Part shown: in pieces, positions 33,556-42,900 of the stretch
How positions within the stretch are numbered: position 1 is the first letter of the stretch
Layout of the letters: each line of letters starts with the position of its first letter
From: Bifidobacterium moraviense
GTDB taxonomy: Bacteria > Actinomycetota > Actinomycetes > Actinomycetales > Bifidobacteriaceae
Assembly: GCF_012932365.1 (NCBI RefSeq)
Contig: NZ_JAAIIH010000002.1
Coordinates: forward strand, 1-64,000
Length of the DNA: 64,000 nucleotides
Direction: 5' to 3'
Notes under the pieces: model-generated
Told to the model about the DNA's origin: nothing
What the model saw: the letters and a program-made list of their open reading frames with translations, nothing else
Database searches by the model: none
Translations under genes and position numbers: made by a program

Positions 33556-35078
33556 CAGCGCCACCCTCCGCGGGGGTTGGCGGCGCGCCCGGCGTCCGGA
33601 TCGGCGGCGTCGGCGTCGGCGTCATGGTCCGCATCCGCGCTGCGATCCGCATCCGCTCCATGGTCCTCGTCCGCACCGTGGTCCTCGTCGCCGTGGCTCT
33701 CCGCGCCCGCGAGCCCCGCGGGTCTGACGCCGTCGAGCACGTGCTTGGGAATCGCCACCGTCTCGGAGGAATCCAGATCCTCGGACGTGGGCGCGGGCAC
33801 CGGCACGCCGTAGGCCTTGCGCGTCACGGCGTCGAGCTCCTCCTCGATCATGACGCGCTTGCTGGAGCCCTGCGCGGCGCGCGGCATGTGCCCGGTGACC
33901 GGCTGGATCACGTGTTCGCTGAACGCCTCCACGCCCTCCACGATCCTCGACTTCTTCACCGGCTTGGGGTCGCCCAGCAGCGGGGAGTCGATGAGCTCGT
34001 AGCGCTTGGTGTACACGGTGAAGATCGCCTGGAAGCTGGCCGCCACCGGCAGCGCGAGGAACGCGCCGAGCGCGCCGAACACCGATCCGAGCGCCAGCAC
34101 CACGAGGAACGCCACGGCCGGGTTGAGGTCCATCGTGCGCTGCGAGATCTTGGGGCTGAGGATCAGGTTCTCGATCTGCTGGTAGACCACGATGTACGCC
34201 AGTACGCCCACCGCATACCAGATGCCGCCGCTGATCCACGCGAACAGCACCGGCAGCGCGCCGCCGATGTACGTGCCCACCGTGGGCACGAACTGCGAGG
34301 TCAGGCCGCAGAACAGGGCCAGCGGCAACCAGTACGGCACGTCGAGGATCTCCAGGAACACGGCCGTGCACACCGAGTTGATCATGGCCAGGATGCCGCG
34401 GGAGAATAGGAAGTTGGAGATCTGGTCCTGCACCACCTGCCACACGAGCACGAACTTGCGCTGCGTGTCCGGGCTGAGCCACTGGCACAGGCTGCGGCGC
34501 ATGCGCGGGCTGCACGCGGAGACGTAGTACGTGACCAGCATGACCGTCATGACGTTGAGCAGCCCCGCGCCCACGCTGCCCAGGGTGGCGGCGGCCTGCG
34601 TGGCGAAGTTGGTGACCCACGAGGTCTGGATGTTGTTGATGATCTCGCTGCCGAGGTTCTGGATGGCGGGCATCCTGAACGTGGTGCGCGAGGCCACCCA
34701 CGCGCTCAGCTGCTCGTACATGTTCGGCAGTCCCCTGACGAGGCCGATCACCTGCTGCACGAACATGTTGCCGAACATGGCGAGCAGGCCGATGGTCACG
34801 ATCACCAGCCCCACCAGCGTGACGCCCGAAGCCACGCCGCGCTTCCAGCCGTGCTTGACGAGGATGAGCACCAGCGGCTCCACGGCGAGCGCGATGAACA
34901 CGGAGATGACCAGATCCACGGCCAGGTACTCGAGGTCGCCGAGCGCATGCCACACGAACACGGCGAGGAAGATGGCGATGGCGATGTACAGCAATGCGCG
35001 GGAGAACCATTCAGGCGGCCGTCGCGGGTCCCCCTTGGCCGGAAACACGGACGCGAGATCGAACTGCTGCTGCTTCAT
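33555..35078 (-). CDS. AI-2E family transporter with acidic His/Asp-rich tail
   Basis: A 507-residue membrane protein with about eight membrane segments and the AI-2E family layout, including LVTYYVSACSPR, the PTVGTYIGGALP loop and LSPKISQRTMDLNPAVAFL near the end of the core. Related proteins export autoinducer-2 or exchange Na+/Li+ and H+; the substrate here is unknown. The cytoplasmic tail ends in repeated HGADED- and ADADHDADADAAD-like stretches before GGWR. An in-frame ATG three codons upstream (35087) is possible. It is translationally coupled to the glycosyltransferase. Confidence 0.83.
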   Translation of the reverse strand: MKQQQFDLASVFPAKGDPRRPPEWFSRALLYIAIAIFLAVFVWHALGDLEYLAVDLVISVFIALAVEPLVLILVKHGWKRGVASGVTLVGLVIVTIGLLAMFGNMFVQQVIGLVRGLPNMYEQLSAWVASRTTFRMPAIQNLGSEIINNIQTSWVTNFATQAAATLGSVGAGLLNVMTVMLVTYYVSACSPRMRRSLCQWLSPDTQRKFVLVWQVVQDQISNFLFSRGILAMINSVCTAVFLEILDVPYWLPLALFCGLTSQFVPTVGTYIGGALPVLFAWISGGIWYAVGVLAYIVVYQQIENLILSPKISQRTMDLNPAVAFLVVLALGSVFGALGAFLALPVAASFQAIFTVYTKRYELIDSPLLGDPKPVKKSRIVEGVEAFSEHVIQPVTGHMPRAAQGSSKRVMIEEELDAVTRKAYGVPVPAPTSEDLDSSETVAIPKHVLDGVRPAGLAGAESHGDEDHGADEDHGADADRSADADHDADADAADPDAGRAANPRGGWR

Positions 35079-35168
35079 GGGCACCATTATTGTGCGCTTC
35101 GGTGACATTGGGCCTTGGGAGGGAGGATGAGGCGGGTCCGTTCGCCGCCGTTCGCTATTGTTGGAGGC

Positions 35169-36050
35169 ATGCTCAAGGTTTCGATCATCATCCCCGCGTG
35201 GAACGAAGAGGAGCGCATCGACGACTGTCTGACGTGCGCCGCGCGCCAGACCGTGATGCCGCACGAGATCATCGTCGTCGACAACAAGTCCACCGACCGC
35301 ACCGTGGAGATCGTGGAACGCTTCGCCGCCGCGCACCCGGAGGCTCCGGTCCGACTCATCCACCAGGACGCCGAGCAGGGGCTCATCCCCACGCGCAACG
35401 CCGGGCTCAACGCCGCGACCGGCGACGTGCTGGGCCGCGTGGACGCCGACTGCATGCTCAAGCCCGACTGGGTGGAGGTGGTTACCGCCATCTTCACCGA
35501 GGATCCGAAGGCCATGGGCGCGTCCGGACCGGTGGTGTACTACGACATGCCGCTCAAGAAGACGGGACTGCGCGGCGACAACCGCACGCGCCGGCTCATC
35601 TACCGCGCCGACGGCAACCGCACGATGCTGTTCGGATCGAACATGGCGCTGCGCGCGACCGCATGGCGCGCCATCGCCGGCGAGGTGTGCCGCGACTACG
35701 AGGACGTGATGCACGAGGACGTGGACATCTCGCTGCACATGCTGGGCAAGGGGTTCAAGACCGTGTACTCGCCGCGCATGATCGTGGGCATGAGCGCGCG
35801 CCGCATGGCCTCCGGGTTCGTCTCGTTCAAGCACTACACGGACCGCTTCCGCAACACGTTCGACGCGCATCCGCGCCACACGCGCTTCTTCCGCCCGGAG
35901 TACCTGCTGCGCATGATGTGGCCGTTCATCCACTTCCTCTATCCGCTCTACCAGCGCCGGATGGAGCGCGAGCACATCGACTGCGCGGCCATGGTGTGGC
36001 GCGACGAGCAGAACCGCATCCTCAAGGGCACGAGCGCGCTCACGCACTGA
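35169..36050 (+). CDS. Glycosyltransferase, family 2
   Basis: A 293-residue soluble or peripherally bound GT-A enzyme: SIIIPAWNEEERI at the start, EIIVVDNKSTDRT, and the metal-binding RVDADCMLKPDW, with HEDVDISLHMLGKG as the likely catalytic-base region. A hydrophobic stretch (MMWPFIHFLYPL) near the C-terminus suggests membrane association. The start at 35169 is chosen because family members open with this strand; a start at 35127 has a better GGGAGG site and would add 14 residues. Divergent from the AI-2E gene. Confidence 0.85.
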   Translation: MLKVSIIIPAWNEEERIDDCLTCAARQTVMPHEIIVVDNKSTDRTVEIVERFAAAHPEAPVRLIHQDAEQGLIPTRNAGLNAATGDVLGRVDADCMLKPDWVEVVTAIFTEDPKAMGASGPVVYYDMPLKKTGLRGDNRTRRLIYRADGNRTMLFGSNMALRATAWRAIAGEVCRDYEDVMHEDVDISLHMLGKGFKTVYSPRMIVGMSARRMASGFVSFKHYTDRFRNTFDAHPRHTRFFRPEYLLRMMWPFIHFLYPLYQRRMEREHIDCAAMVWRDEQNRILKGTSALTH

Positions 36051-36449
36051 GTCGACTGAGGCCGCACGTCCGCGCCGCGGCCTCTCGCATGGCTGTCGGC
36101 GCGATCTGAATTGGGCAGACTGAGCAAATGCAGTTCCGCGGATGCACGGATTGAGCGGATCCAGTCCCGCAGGGCGGTTCCAAGGCACGTACCGAACTCG
36201 ATCAGCTCAATCCGCATTCCGGCCGGACTGGATCCGCTCAATCCGCGTACGCACGCAATACGCACATCACAAACAGAGCAGATTCAGTCCTGTGGATACG
36301 CAAATTGAGCTAATCCAGTTCCACAGGGCGATTCCGAGGCACACGCCGAACTCGATCAGCTCAATCCGCGCTCCGGCCGGACTGGATCCGCTCAATCCGC
36401 GTCGCATAGGTCGGATCGCTCGCTCCGCGCCAGGTCATGCGGAAAGGCT
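36051..36449. repeat. Family B composite palindromes, about eight units
   Basis: This gap holds two composites in the order F1-F2-R2-R1: forward words at about 36120, 36151, 36275 and 36304, and inverted words at about 36203, 36225, 36350 and 36378. F1 pairs with R1 and F2 with R2, giving nested hairpins. No coding sequence is supportable. Confidence 0.8.
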
Positions 36450-37445
36450 TCACAACCAGCGAAGCGCATCCTGCCCCAATCCTTGGGAGGTCCGCGGCAC
36501 GCCGGCGGCGTCGAGCTTGCGCCGCACGACGTCCGGCTGCTCGATCAGCTGTCGGAAAGACCATCGCACGAACACGATGCCGCGCCGCAGCAGCTGGATG
36601 TTGCTTTCGCGTTCCTTCTCCTCCAGCACGGCATCGACGGCATCGCCCTCTCCGAGCATGTCCGGATTCGCATACTTCGCGCGACCGTCCAGTTCGCCGA
36701 TGACGATCCGACCATTGTCCAGCAGCCACATGAAGTCCACGCGCCGACGCCGTCCCGTCACCGGATCGCGAAACTCGCATTGCAATTGGGGCACGGCGTA
36801 TCCCCAGATGATGAACTAAGCGCGGGCGATCGATTCGCCGCCGTTCTCGCTGCGCGGATCCGCATGGTGCGCCACGATCCTGGCGCGTCGGACACCTTTA
36901 TGTCCGGCTTTCTCATCGATGAATCGCGCGAGATCACCGGAATCAAGATGAAGGTCCCGCAATGCGGCGTCGCAGATCGCCAAAGCCTCGGGGAACGGCA
37001 ACATCCGTATGCAGTCGAATACGGTCTGCAGCAACGGCGTCACCAATACTCCGTCGCGTAGTTCTCCTCGGACGTTCGCCACATAATGGAACCGGTAATA
37101 GCCGCGGTCGCGTGTGCGCGAATGGCCGTCGATCGCAACGTGCACAAACTCGTGCAGGGCGTAGGTCTCGCTGAGTCCCCAGACCGTGGCGGCGCTGATG
37201 CAGCACAGTATCCAGTTCGGGTGGCGAGCCGTCACCGCGCGCAGCGTGTGCATGATGCGTTCCCGATAGCCGAGCGCATCCCAATACTCCCGACGGGCGA
37301 ACATGTCCGGTCGCACCGCGATCAGCGACCCGTCCGCCACGCGACGACGCAGCGATTTCAGACCGTTCGACCGACGCGTCCACAAGCACGTCCGCGCGCG
37401 TTCGGCCGCGTCGATGGCTTTGGCGAGTCGAGGAAAGTATCTCAT
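36450..37445 (-). pseudogene. AbiEi/DUF559-like gene interrupted by an amber codon
   Basis: The frame from 37445 encodes 209 residues, meets TAG at 36816-36818, and continues in the same frame for another 122 codons to 36450. The first part has the winged-helix, 'type IV antitoxin-like' layout (LAKAIDAAERA, SLIAVRPDMFARREYW, VWGLSETYALHEFVHVAIDG). The second part is a PD-(D/E)xK-type domain: VDFMW, then IGELDGRAKY. Restoring one codon would give a 331-residue protein. No AbiEii-like toxin is adjacent. A 10-bp inverted repeat abuts the start codon. A GTG-initiated C-terminal fragment (36450-36794) could still be made. Confidence 0.75.
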
Positions 37446-37446
37446 A

Positions 37447-37472
37447 CCGTCACGGTAGGGGGACCGTGACGG
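37447..37472 (-). promoter_or_regulatory. Candidate autoregulatory operator at the AbiEi-like gene
   Basis: CCGTCACGGT (37447-37456) and ACCGTGACGG (37463-37472) are perfectly complementary with six bases between them, and the last base lies one nucleotide before the ATG. AbiEi-type antitoxins are known to repress their own promoters through inverted repeats, so an operator is a natural reading. Confidence 0.5.
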
Positions 37473-37615
37473 CGGAGTCCAGCCGGACGGACCCATGTGG
37501 ATGAATGTGGGCTGTCCGGCGCAGGTCCGCGCGCGTCGGGTCTATGGTTATCCACATGTGCACGACTGGCGATAGTGAGCGATCGTGAGAATGACGGTTG
37601 CGTGGCCGGCAGCGC

Positions 37616-38115
37616 GATGCGGATTGAGCGGATGCAGTCCCGCGGATGGCACGGACTGAGCTAATCCAGTCCCGCAGGGCGACGACCATGCGTCTGATGT
37701 CGGAATGGTACATCGTGGGCTCCGATCCGGACGCCCGAAAGCGTCCAACTTTTCGTCCGTACCCCTCCGCGATTCGAACGAACTGAATATGCTCAATCTG
37801 ACGACATATGCCGCACGAACACCACGGATTGAGCGGATGCAGTCCCACGGATACGCGGATTGAGCCAATCCAGTCCCGCAGAGCGATTCCAAGACACGTG
37901 GCGAACTCGATCAGCTCAATCCGCGTTCCAGCCGAACTGGATCCGCTCAATCCGACCGTATGCGCAGTCCACACATCACGGATTGAGCGGATGCAGTCCC
38001 GCGGATACGCAAATTGTGCTAATCCAGTCCCGCAGGGCGATTCCAAGACACGTGGCGAACTCGATCAGCTCAATCCGCACTCCGGCCGAACTGAATATGC
38101 TCAATCCGCATAGGG
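37616..38115. repeat. Family B composite palindromes, about eleven units
   Basis: Two near-identical F1-F2-R2-R1 composites (about 37827-37950 and 37980-38110) and extra single words at 37620, 37654 and 37785. F1 is GGATTGAGCGGATGCAGTCC-like and F2 is AATTGAGCTAATCCAGTCCC-like. Confidence 0.82.
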
Positions 38116-38174
38116 AGGGGAAATATGCCGCGCGACAGGACGCGCCAAGGCAAACGAGCTGGGAACAGGCATGT

Positions 38175-38360
38175 CATGACGGCGGCGAACCTAGTCAGCA
38201 TCGGCAGCTCTGATCATGACGGCGAACCTAGTCAGCATCGGCAGGTCCGATCGCGCCGACGGGCTTAGTCAGCATCGTCGGCCCCAATCGCATCGTCGGC
38301 CCCGATCGCATCGTCAGCATCGGGCGCGTCATCGGCCCCGATCGCACCAGCGGATCGATC
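38175..38360. repeat. Degenerate short tandem repeats
   Basis: CTAGTCAGCATCGGCAG occurs at about 38194 and 38229, with a diverged third copy near 38266. GCATCGTCGGCCCCRATC-like words recur three times around 38272-38350. No coding frame is credible across them. Confidence 0.55.
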
Positions 38361-38502
38361 ACGTCGACGGGCCGTTCACGCCAACGGACCGAGCGACGCG
38401 ACGCGGCAAACGCCGGTCGCAGGAACGACAAAGCGCACAACGCCGAAGACGCAGGAACGCCGATCCGGGACATCGAAGCCCAAAAGCAACACAGGCAACG
38501 AA

Positions 38503-38543
38503 ACGGGCCCTTCCGCCGTGCATGACACAGCGGAAGGGCCCGT
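38503..38543 (-). terminator. Terminator of fucO
   Basis: ACGGGCCCTTCCGC and GCGGAAGGGCCCGT form a perfect 14-bp stem 91 bases downstream of the fucO stop on the minus strand. Confidence 0.65.
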
Positions 38544-38633
38544 ATGCCCATGTGGCAGACGGAACGGCACAACGGCGATGAGCACACGGTCGCCCGAGGC
38601 TCATCGACCGTCATCCACGACCCGCCGCGCGGA

Positions 38634-39785
38634 TCACATCAGGGACTTGTAGATGGCCAGGATGTCTTCCTCGGTGGCCTTGCGCGGGTTGCCCGGGGTG
38701 CACACGTCGTTGAACGCGTCGTGGGCGAGCGGCTCGAGGTCGGCCTCGGTGGCGCCCACCTCGGAGATAGTGGTGGGGTTCTTCAGGTCCACGGTCAGCT
38801 TGTGGACGGCCTGCACGGCCTCCTCGCGCACCTTCTCGAGGTCGCCGGTGTAGGCGTCCTCGACGCCGAACGCGTCGGCGATGTCGCGGTACTTCTCGCC
38901 GGTGAAGTCCTTGTTGTACTCCATGACCGGGGCCAGCAGGATGCCGTTGGCCACGCCGTGGGCCACGCCCAGGCGGCCGCCCAGCGGGTGGGCCATGCCG
39001 TGCACCAGACCGAGGCCGACGTTGGAGTAGGCCATGCCGGTGATGTAGGACGCGTACGCCATCTGCTCGCCGGCCGGGATGTCGCCGTCGGCGGACTTGG
39101 CGAGGTTCTTGGCGATCATGCGGATGGTCTGCATGGACAGGCAGTCGGACAGGCTCCAGGCGCCCGGGGTGATGTAGCCCTCGATGGCGTGGGTCAGGGC
39201 GTCGAGGCCGGTGGCGACCTTCAGGCCGCGCGGCATGGAGTCGGTCAGGTCCGGGTCCACGAACGCGACGATCGGGATGTCGTGCGGGTCCACGGCCACG
39301 AACTTGCGCTTGTTCTTGGTGTCGGTGATTACGTAGTTGATGGTCGTCTCGGACGCGGTGCCGGCGGTGGTGGGCACGCCGAAGATCGGGACGGACGGGT
39401 TCTTGGTGTCCGCCACGCCCTCGAGGGAGAGCACGTCGCCGAACTCCGGGTTGGCGGTGATGATGCCGATGCCCTTGCAGGTGTCCTGCGGGGAGCCGCC
39501 GCCGAGGCCGATCAGAAAGTCGGCGCCGGACGCCTTGAAGCGCAGCACGCCGTCCTGGATGCACTCGACCGGCGGGTTCGGCTTGACGTTGTCGAAGACC
39601 TCGTAGGGCAGGCCGGCGGCGTCGAGCACGTCGGTGACCTTCTTGGCGGTGCCGGTCTCCAGCAGCACCGGGTCGGTGACGATGAACGCCTTCTTGAAGC
39701 CGTGCTTCCTGGCGACCTCGGGGATCTCCTTGATCGCGCCGCGACCGAAGTACGCCGTCTGGTTGAAGATCATCCTGTAGACCAT
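38634..39785 (-). CDS. fucO: Lactaldehyde reductase (iron-dependent alcohol dehydrogenase)
   Basis: A 383-residue group III alcohol dehydrogenase that reduces lactaldehyde to 1,2-propanediol, the step fermenting bacteria use in fucose and rhamnose breakdown. The NAD-binding region is LIGLGGGSPQDTCKGIG, followed by PTTAGTASE. The metal ligands lie in GLDALTHAIEGY, LVHGMAHPLGG and GVAHGVANG. AAAGGAG seven bases upstream fixes the ATG at 39785. No other fucose genes are nearby, so it could also act on other short aldehydes. Confidence 0.9.
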   Translation of the reverse strand: MVYRMIFNQTAYFGRGAIKEIPEVARKHGFKKAFIVTDPVLLETGTAKKVTDVLDAAGLPYEVFDNVKPNPPVECIQDGVLRFKASGADFLIGLGGGSPQDTCKGIGIITANPEFGDVLSLEGVADTKNPSVPIFGVPTTAGTASETTINYVITDTKNKRKFVAVDPHDIPIVAFVDPDLTDSMPRGLKVATGLDALTHAIEGYITPGAWSLSDCLSMQTIRMIAKNLAKSADGDIPAGEQMAYASYITGMAYSNVGLGLVHGMAHPLGGRLGVAHGVANGILLAPVMEYNKDFTGEKYRDIADAFGVEDAYTGDLEKVREEAVQAVHKLTVDLKNPTTISEVGATEADLEPLAHDAFNDVCTPGNPRKATEEDILAIYKSLM

Positions 39786-39906
39786 AACGCTCTCCTTTAA
39801 GCTGGTTCGTTACCTTCCGTGAACGCCCGCGATCCTCGTGGGCCACTCACCGCATTCCAGTGTAACGGTCCAGCTGGGCGCAACCTGACAAATCGCGCAA
39901 AATCTG

Positions 39907-39937
39907 GACGGGTGTCCCACATATAGGGACACCCGTC
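39907..39937 (-). terminator. Terminator of dnaE
   Basis: GACGGGTGTCCC and GGGACACCCGTC form a perfect 12-bp stem with a seven-base loop. On the minus strand it is followed by CAGATTTTG, 16 bases after the dnaE stop. Confidence 0.8.
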
Positions 39938-39952
39938 GACGACTCCGGCGTC

Positions 39953-42900
39953 TTACGCGGCGGGCAGGCAGCTGGGGCCGAAGATGATCTTGATCTCGGC
40001 GAACAAGCTGGTGTCGCGCTTGACGCGGAACCGGTCGCCGAACGTGAGCACCCGCGCGCCTCCCCTGTCGTCCACCACGGCCAGACGCACCTCGCAGTAG
40101 CCGGGATGGTTGTGGAGCACCTGCCCGAGCTGCGCCATGTTCTCGCGCCCCAGCGCAACCTGCGGCAGCGTGATCACCAGCGGACGCTCGTCGGCCGCCT
40201 CGAGCGTCGGCACCTGCATTTCGGTTGCGCGCAGCGACACGGACTCGTCACGCACATCCACCTGACCGCGCACCTGCACCACCGTGTCGATCTGCAGTTC
40301 GGGGGCCGCGGCCTCGTACACCTTGCCGAAGAACATGCACTGGATGGACGACTCCATGTCCTCGATCGTCACCAGCGCCCACGGGTTGCCCTTCTTGGAC
40401 ACGCGCCGGTCCACGCCGGTGATGAGTCCCGCGAGCGTGACCTGCTGCCCGTCCGGCATGGTCTTGGCGCGGTCGATGAGGTGCGCGATGGACATCTCGC
40501 GCAGCGAGGCGAGCACCGACTGCATGCCGGAGAGCGGATGGTCGGACACGTACAGGCCCAGCATCTCGCGCTCGAAGTTGAGCTTGGTCTTCTTGTCCCA
40601 CTCCTCGATGTCCGGCACGCTGATCGTCGCGTCGCCCATCGCCTCGTCGTCCGAGCCGCCGTCGTCGTCCGCGAACAGGTCGAACTGGCCCTCCGCCTGC
40701 TTGCGCTTGAGCCCCACCACCGAGTCGATGGCGGCCTCGTGGATGGTGAACAGCGCACGGCGGTTCGGGTCGATGGAATCGAACGCGCCCGCCTTGATGA
40801 GCGACTCCACGAGGCGCTTGTTCAGGGCGGTCAGCGGCACGCGGCGGATGAAGTCCATGAAGTTGACGTACCTGCCGCGCTTGCCCTCACGCTCGGCGAT
40901 GATGTCCGCCACGGCCTTCTCGCCCACGTTGCGGATGGCGCCCAGACCGAAGCGCACCACGTCGCCGACGGCCGAGTACTCGAAGCGCGACTCGTTGACG
41001 TCCGGCGAGAGCACCTGGATGCCCATGCGACGCGCCTCGCCGAGGTACAGCGCGGTCTTGTCCTTGTTGTCGCGCGTGCCCTGCAGCAGCGCGGCCATGA
41101 ACTCCACCGGGTAGTGGGTCTTGAGATACGCGGTCCAGTACGAGATCAGGCCGTACGCGGCGGAATGCGCCTTGTTGAACGCGTAGCCGGAGAACGGGAC
41201 CAGCACGTCCCACACGGCCTGAGCCGCCTCCTCCGAGTAGCCGTGCTCCTTCATGCCGGCGAAGAACGGCACCTTCTCCTTGGCCAGCACCTCCGGCTTC
41301 TTCTTGCCCATGGCTCGGCGCAGCACGTCGGCCTTGCCGAGCGAATAGCCGGCCAGGATTCGCGCGGCGGACTGCACCTGCTCCTGGTACACGATGAGGC
41401 CGTACGTCTCGTCGAGCACCTGCTTGAGGGGCTGTTCGAGCTCGGGGTGGATCGGCTCGATCTTCTGCAGCCCATTCTTGCGCTTGGCGTAGTTGTTGTG
41501 CGAGTCCATATCCATGGGGCCCGGGCGGTACAGCGCGATCAGTGCCGAGATGTCGTTGAAGTTGTCCGGCTTGAGGCTCTTGAGCAGCGAGCGCATGCCG
41601 TCGGAATCGAGCTGGAACACGCCCAGCGTGTCGCCGCGGGAGAGCAGCTGGTACGTTTCCCTGTCGTCCAGCGGGATCTTGGTGTAGTCGATCGGCTCCT
41701 TGCCGTTCGCCTCGATGTTCTTCAGCGTGTCGTGGATGACCGTGAGGTTGGACAGGCCCAGGAAGTCCATCTTCACCAGGCCCAGCGTCTCGCACGTGTG
41801 GTACTCGAACGTGGTGGTCACGGTGCCGTCGGTGCGTTCCAGCAGCGGCGACGTGTCCGTGATGGGCGCGCTACCCATGATGGTGGCGCACGCGTGGACT
41901 CCGGTCTGGCGGATCAGGCCCTCGATGGTCTTGGCCTTGTCGATGATCTGGTGCGCGTCGTGGTCGGAGTCGTACAGCTCGCGGAACTCGCGCGCCTCGG
42001 CGTAGCGCTTCGAGTTCGGGTCGAAGATCTCGCTGAGCGACGCGTCCTTGCCGTTCTTGCTCGGCGGCAGCGCCTTGGTGACGCGGTCGCCCATCGAGAA
42101 CTCGTAGCCCATGATGCGCGCCGAGTCCTTGAGCGCCTGCTTGGTCTTGATGACGCCGTAGATCACGCACTGCGCGACCTTGTCCGTGCCGTACTTCTCG
42201 CCGCAGTATTTGATGACGTCGAGGCGGCCCTCGGGGTCGAAGTCGACGTCGATATCCGGCAGGCTCACGCGCTCCGGGTTGAGGAACCTCTCGAAGATCA
42301 GGCCGTGCTCCAGCGGGTCCAGCTCGGTGATGCCCATCGCGTACGCCACCATCGAGCCTGCGGCGGAGCCTCGGCCGGGGCCGACCATGATGCCGTGGTC
42401 CTTGGCCCACTGGATGTAGTCGGCCACCACGAGGAAGTAGCCGCAGAACTGCATCTGGCAGATCACGCCGCACTCGTAGTCGGCCTGCTTGAGCACCTTG
42501 GCGGGCGGATTGCCGTCGTAGCGCTTCTCCAGGCCCTCCTCCACCTTCTTGAGGAACAGCGACGTCTCGTCCCAGCCTTCCGGGCACGGGAACTTGGGCA
42601 TGAACGCGCCGTCCTCGTGGTCGTCGAACATCACGTTGCAGCGGTCGGCGATGGCGAGCGTGTTGTCGCACGCCTCCGGGAACTCGCGGAACAGCTCGCG
42701 CATCTCCTCGGCGGGCTTGATGTAGTAGCCGCTGCCGTCGAACTTGAAGCGGTCGGGGTCGTCCAGCCGGGAGCCGGAGTTGATGCACAGCATGGCGTCC
42801 TGCGCCTCCGCGTCCTTGGCCTCCACGTAGTGCGAGTCGTTGGTGGCGACGAGCGGCGCGTTCAGCTTCTTCGCGATGGTGAGCAGGCCGGAGGTGACCT

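Larger units (their letters stand above)
37473..38633. other. Gene-poor gap rich in repeats
   Basis: About 1.16 kb with no supportable gene. It contains family B composites (37616-38115), degenerate tandem words (38175-38360) and the fucO terminator. The open frames here are repeat-derived and have no initiation context. Confidence 0.7.

Noticed and set aside
37496..38633. Small open frames in the repeat-rich gap before fucO
   Set aside because: They are made of repeat sequence, overlap a terminator and have no initiation context.
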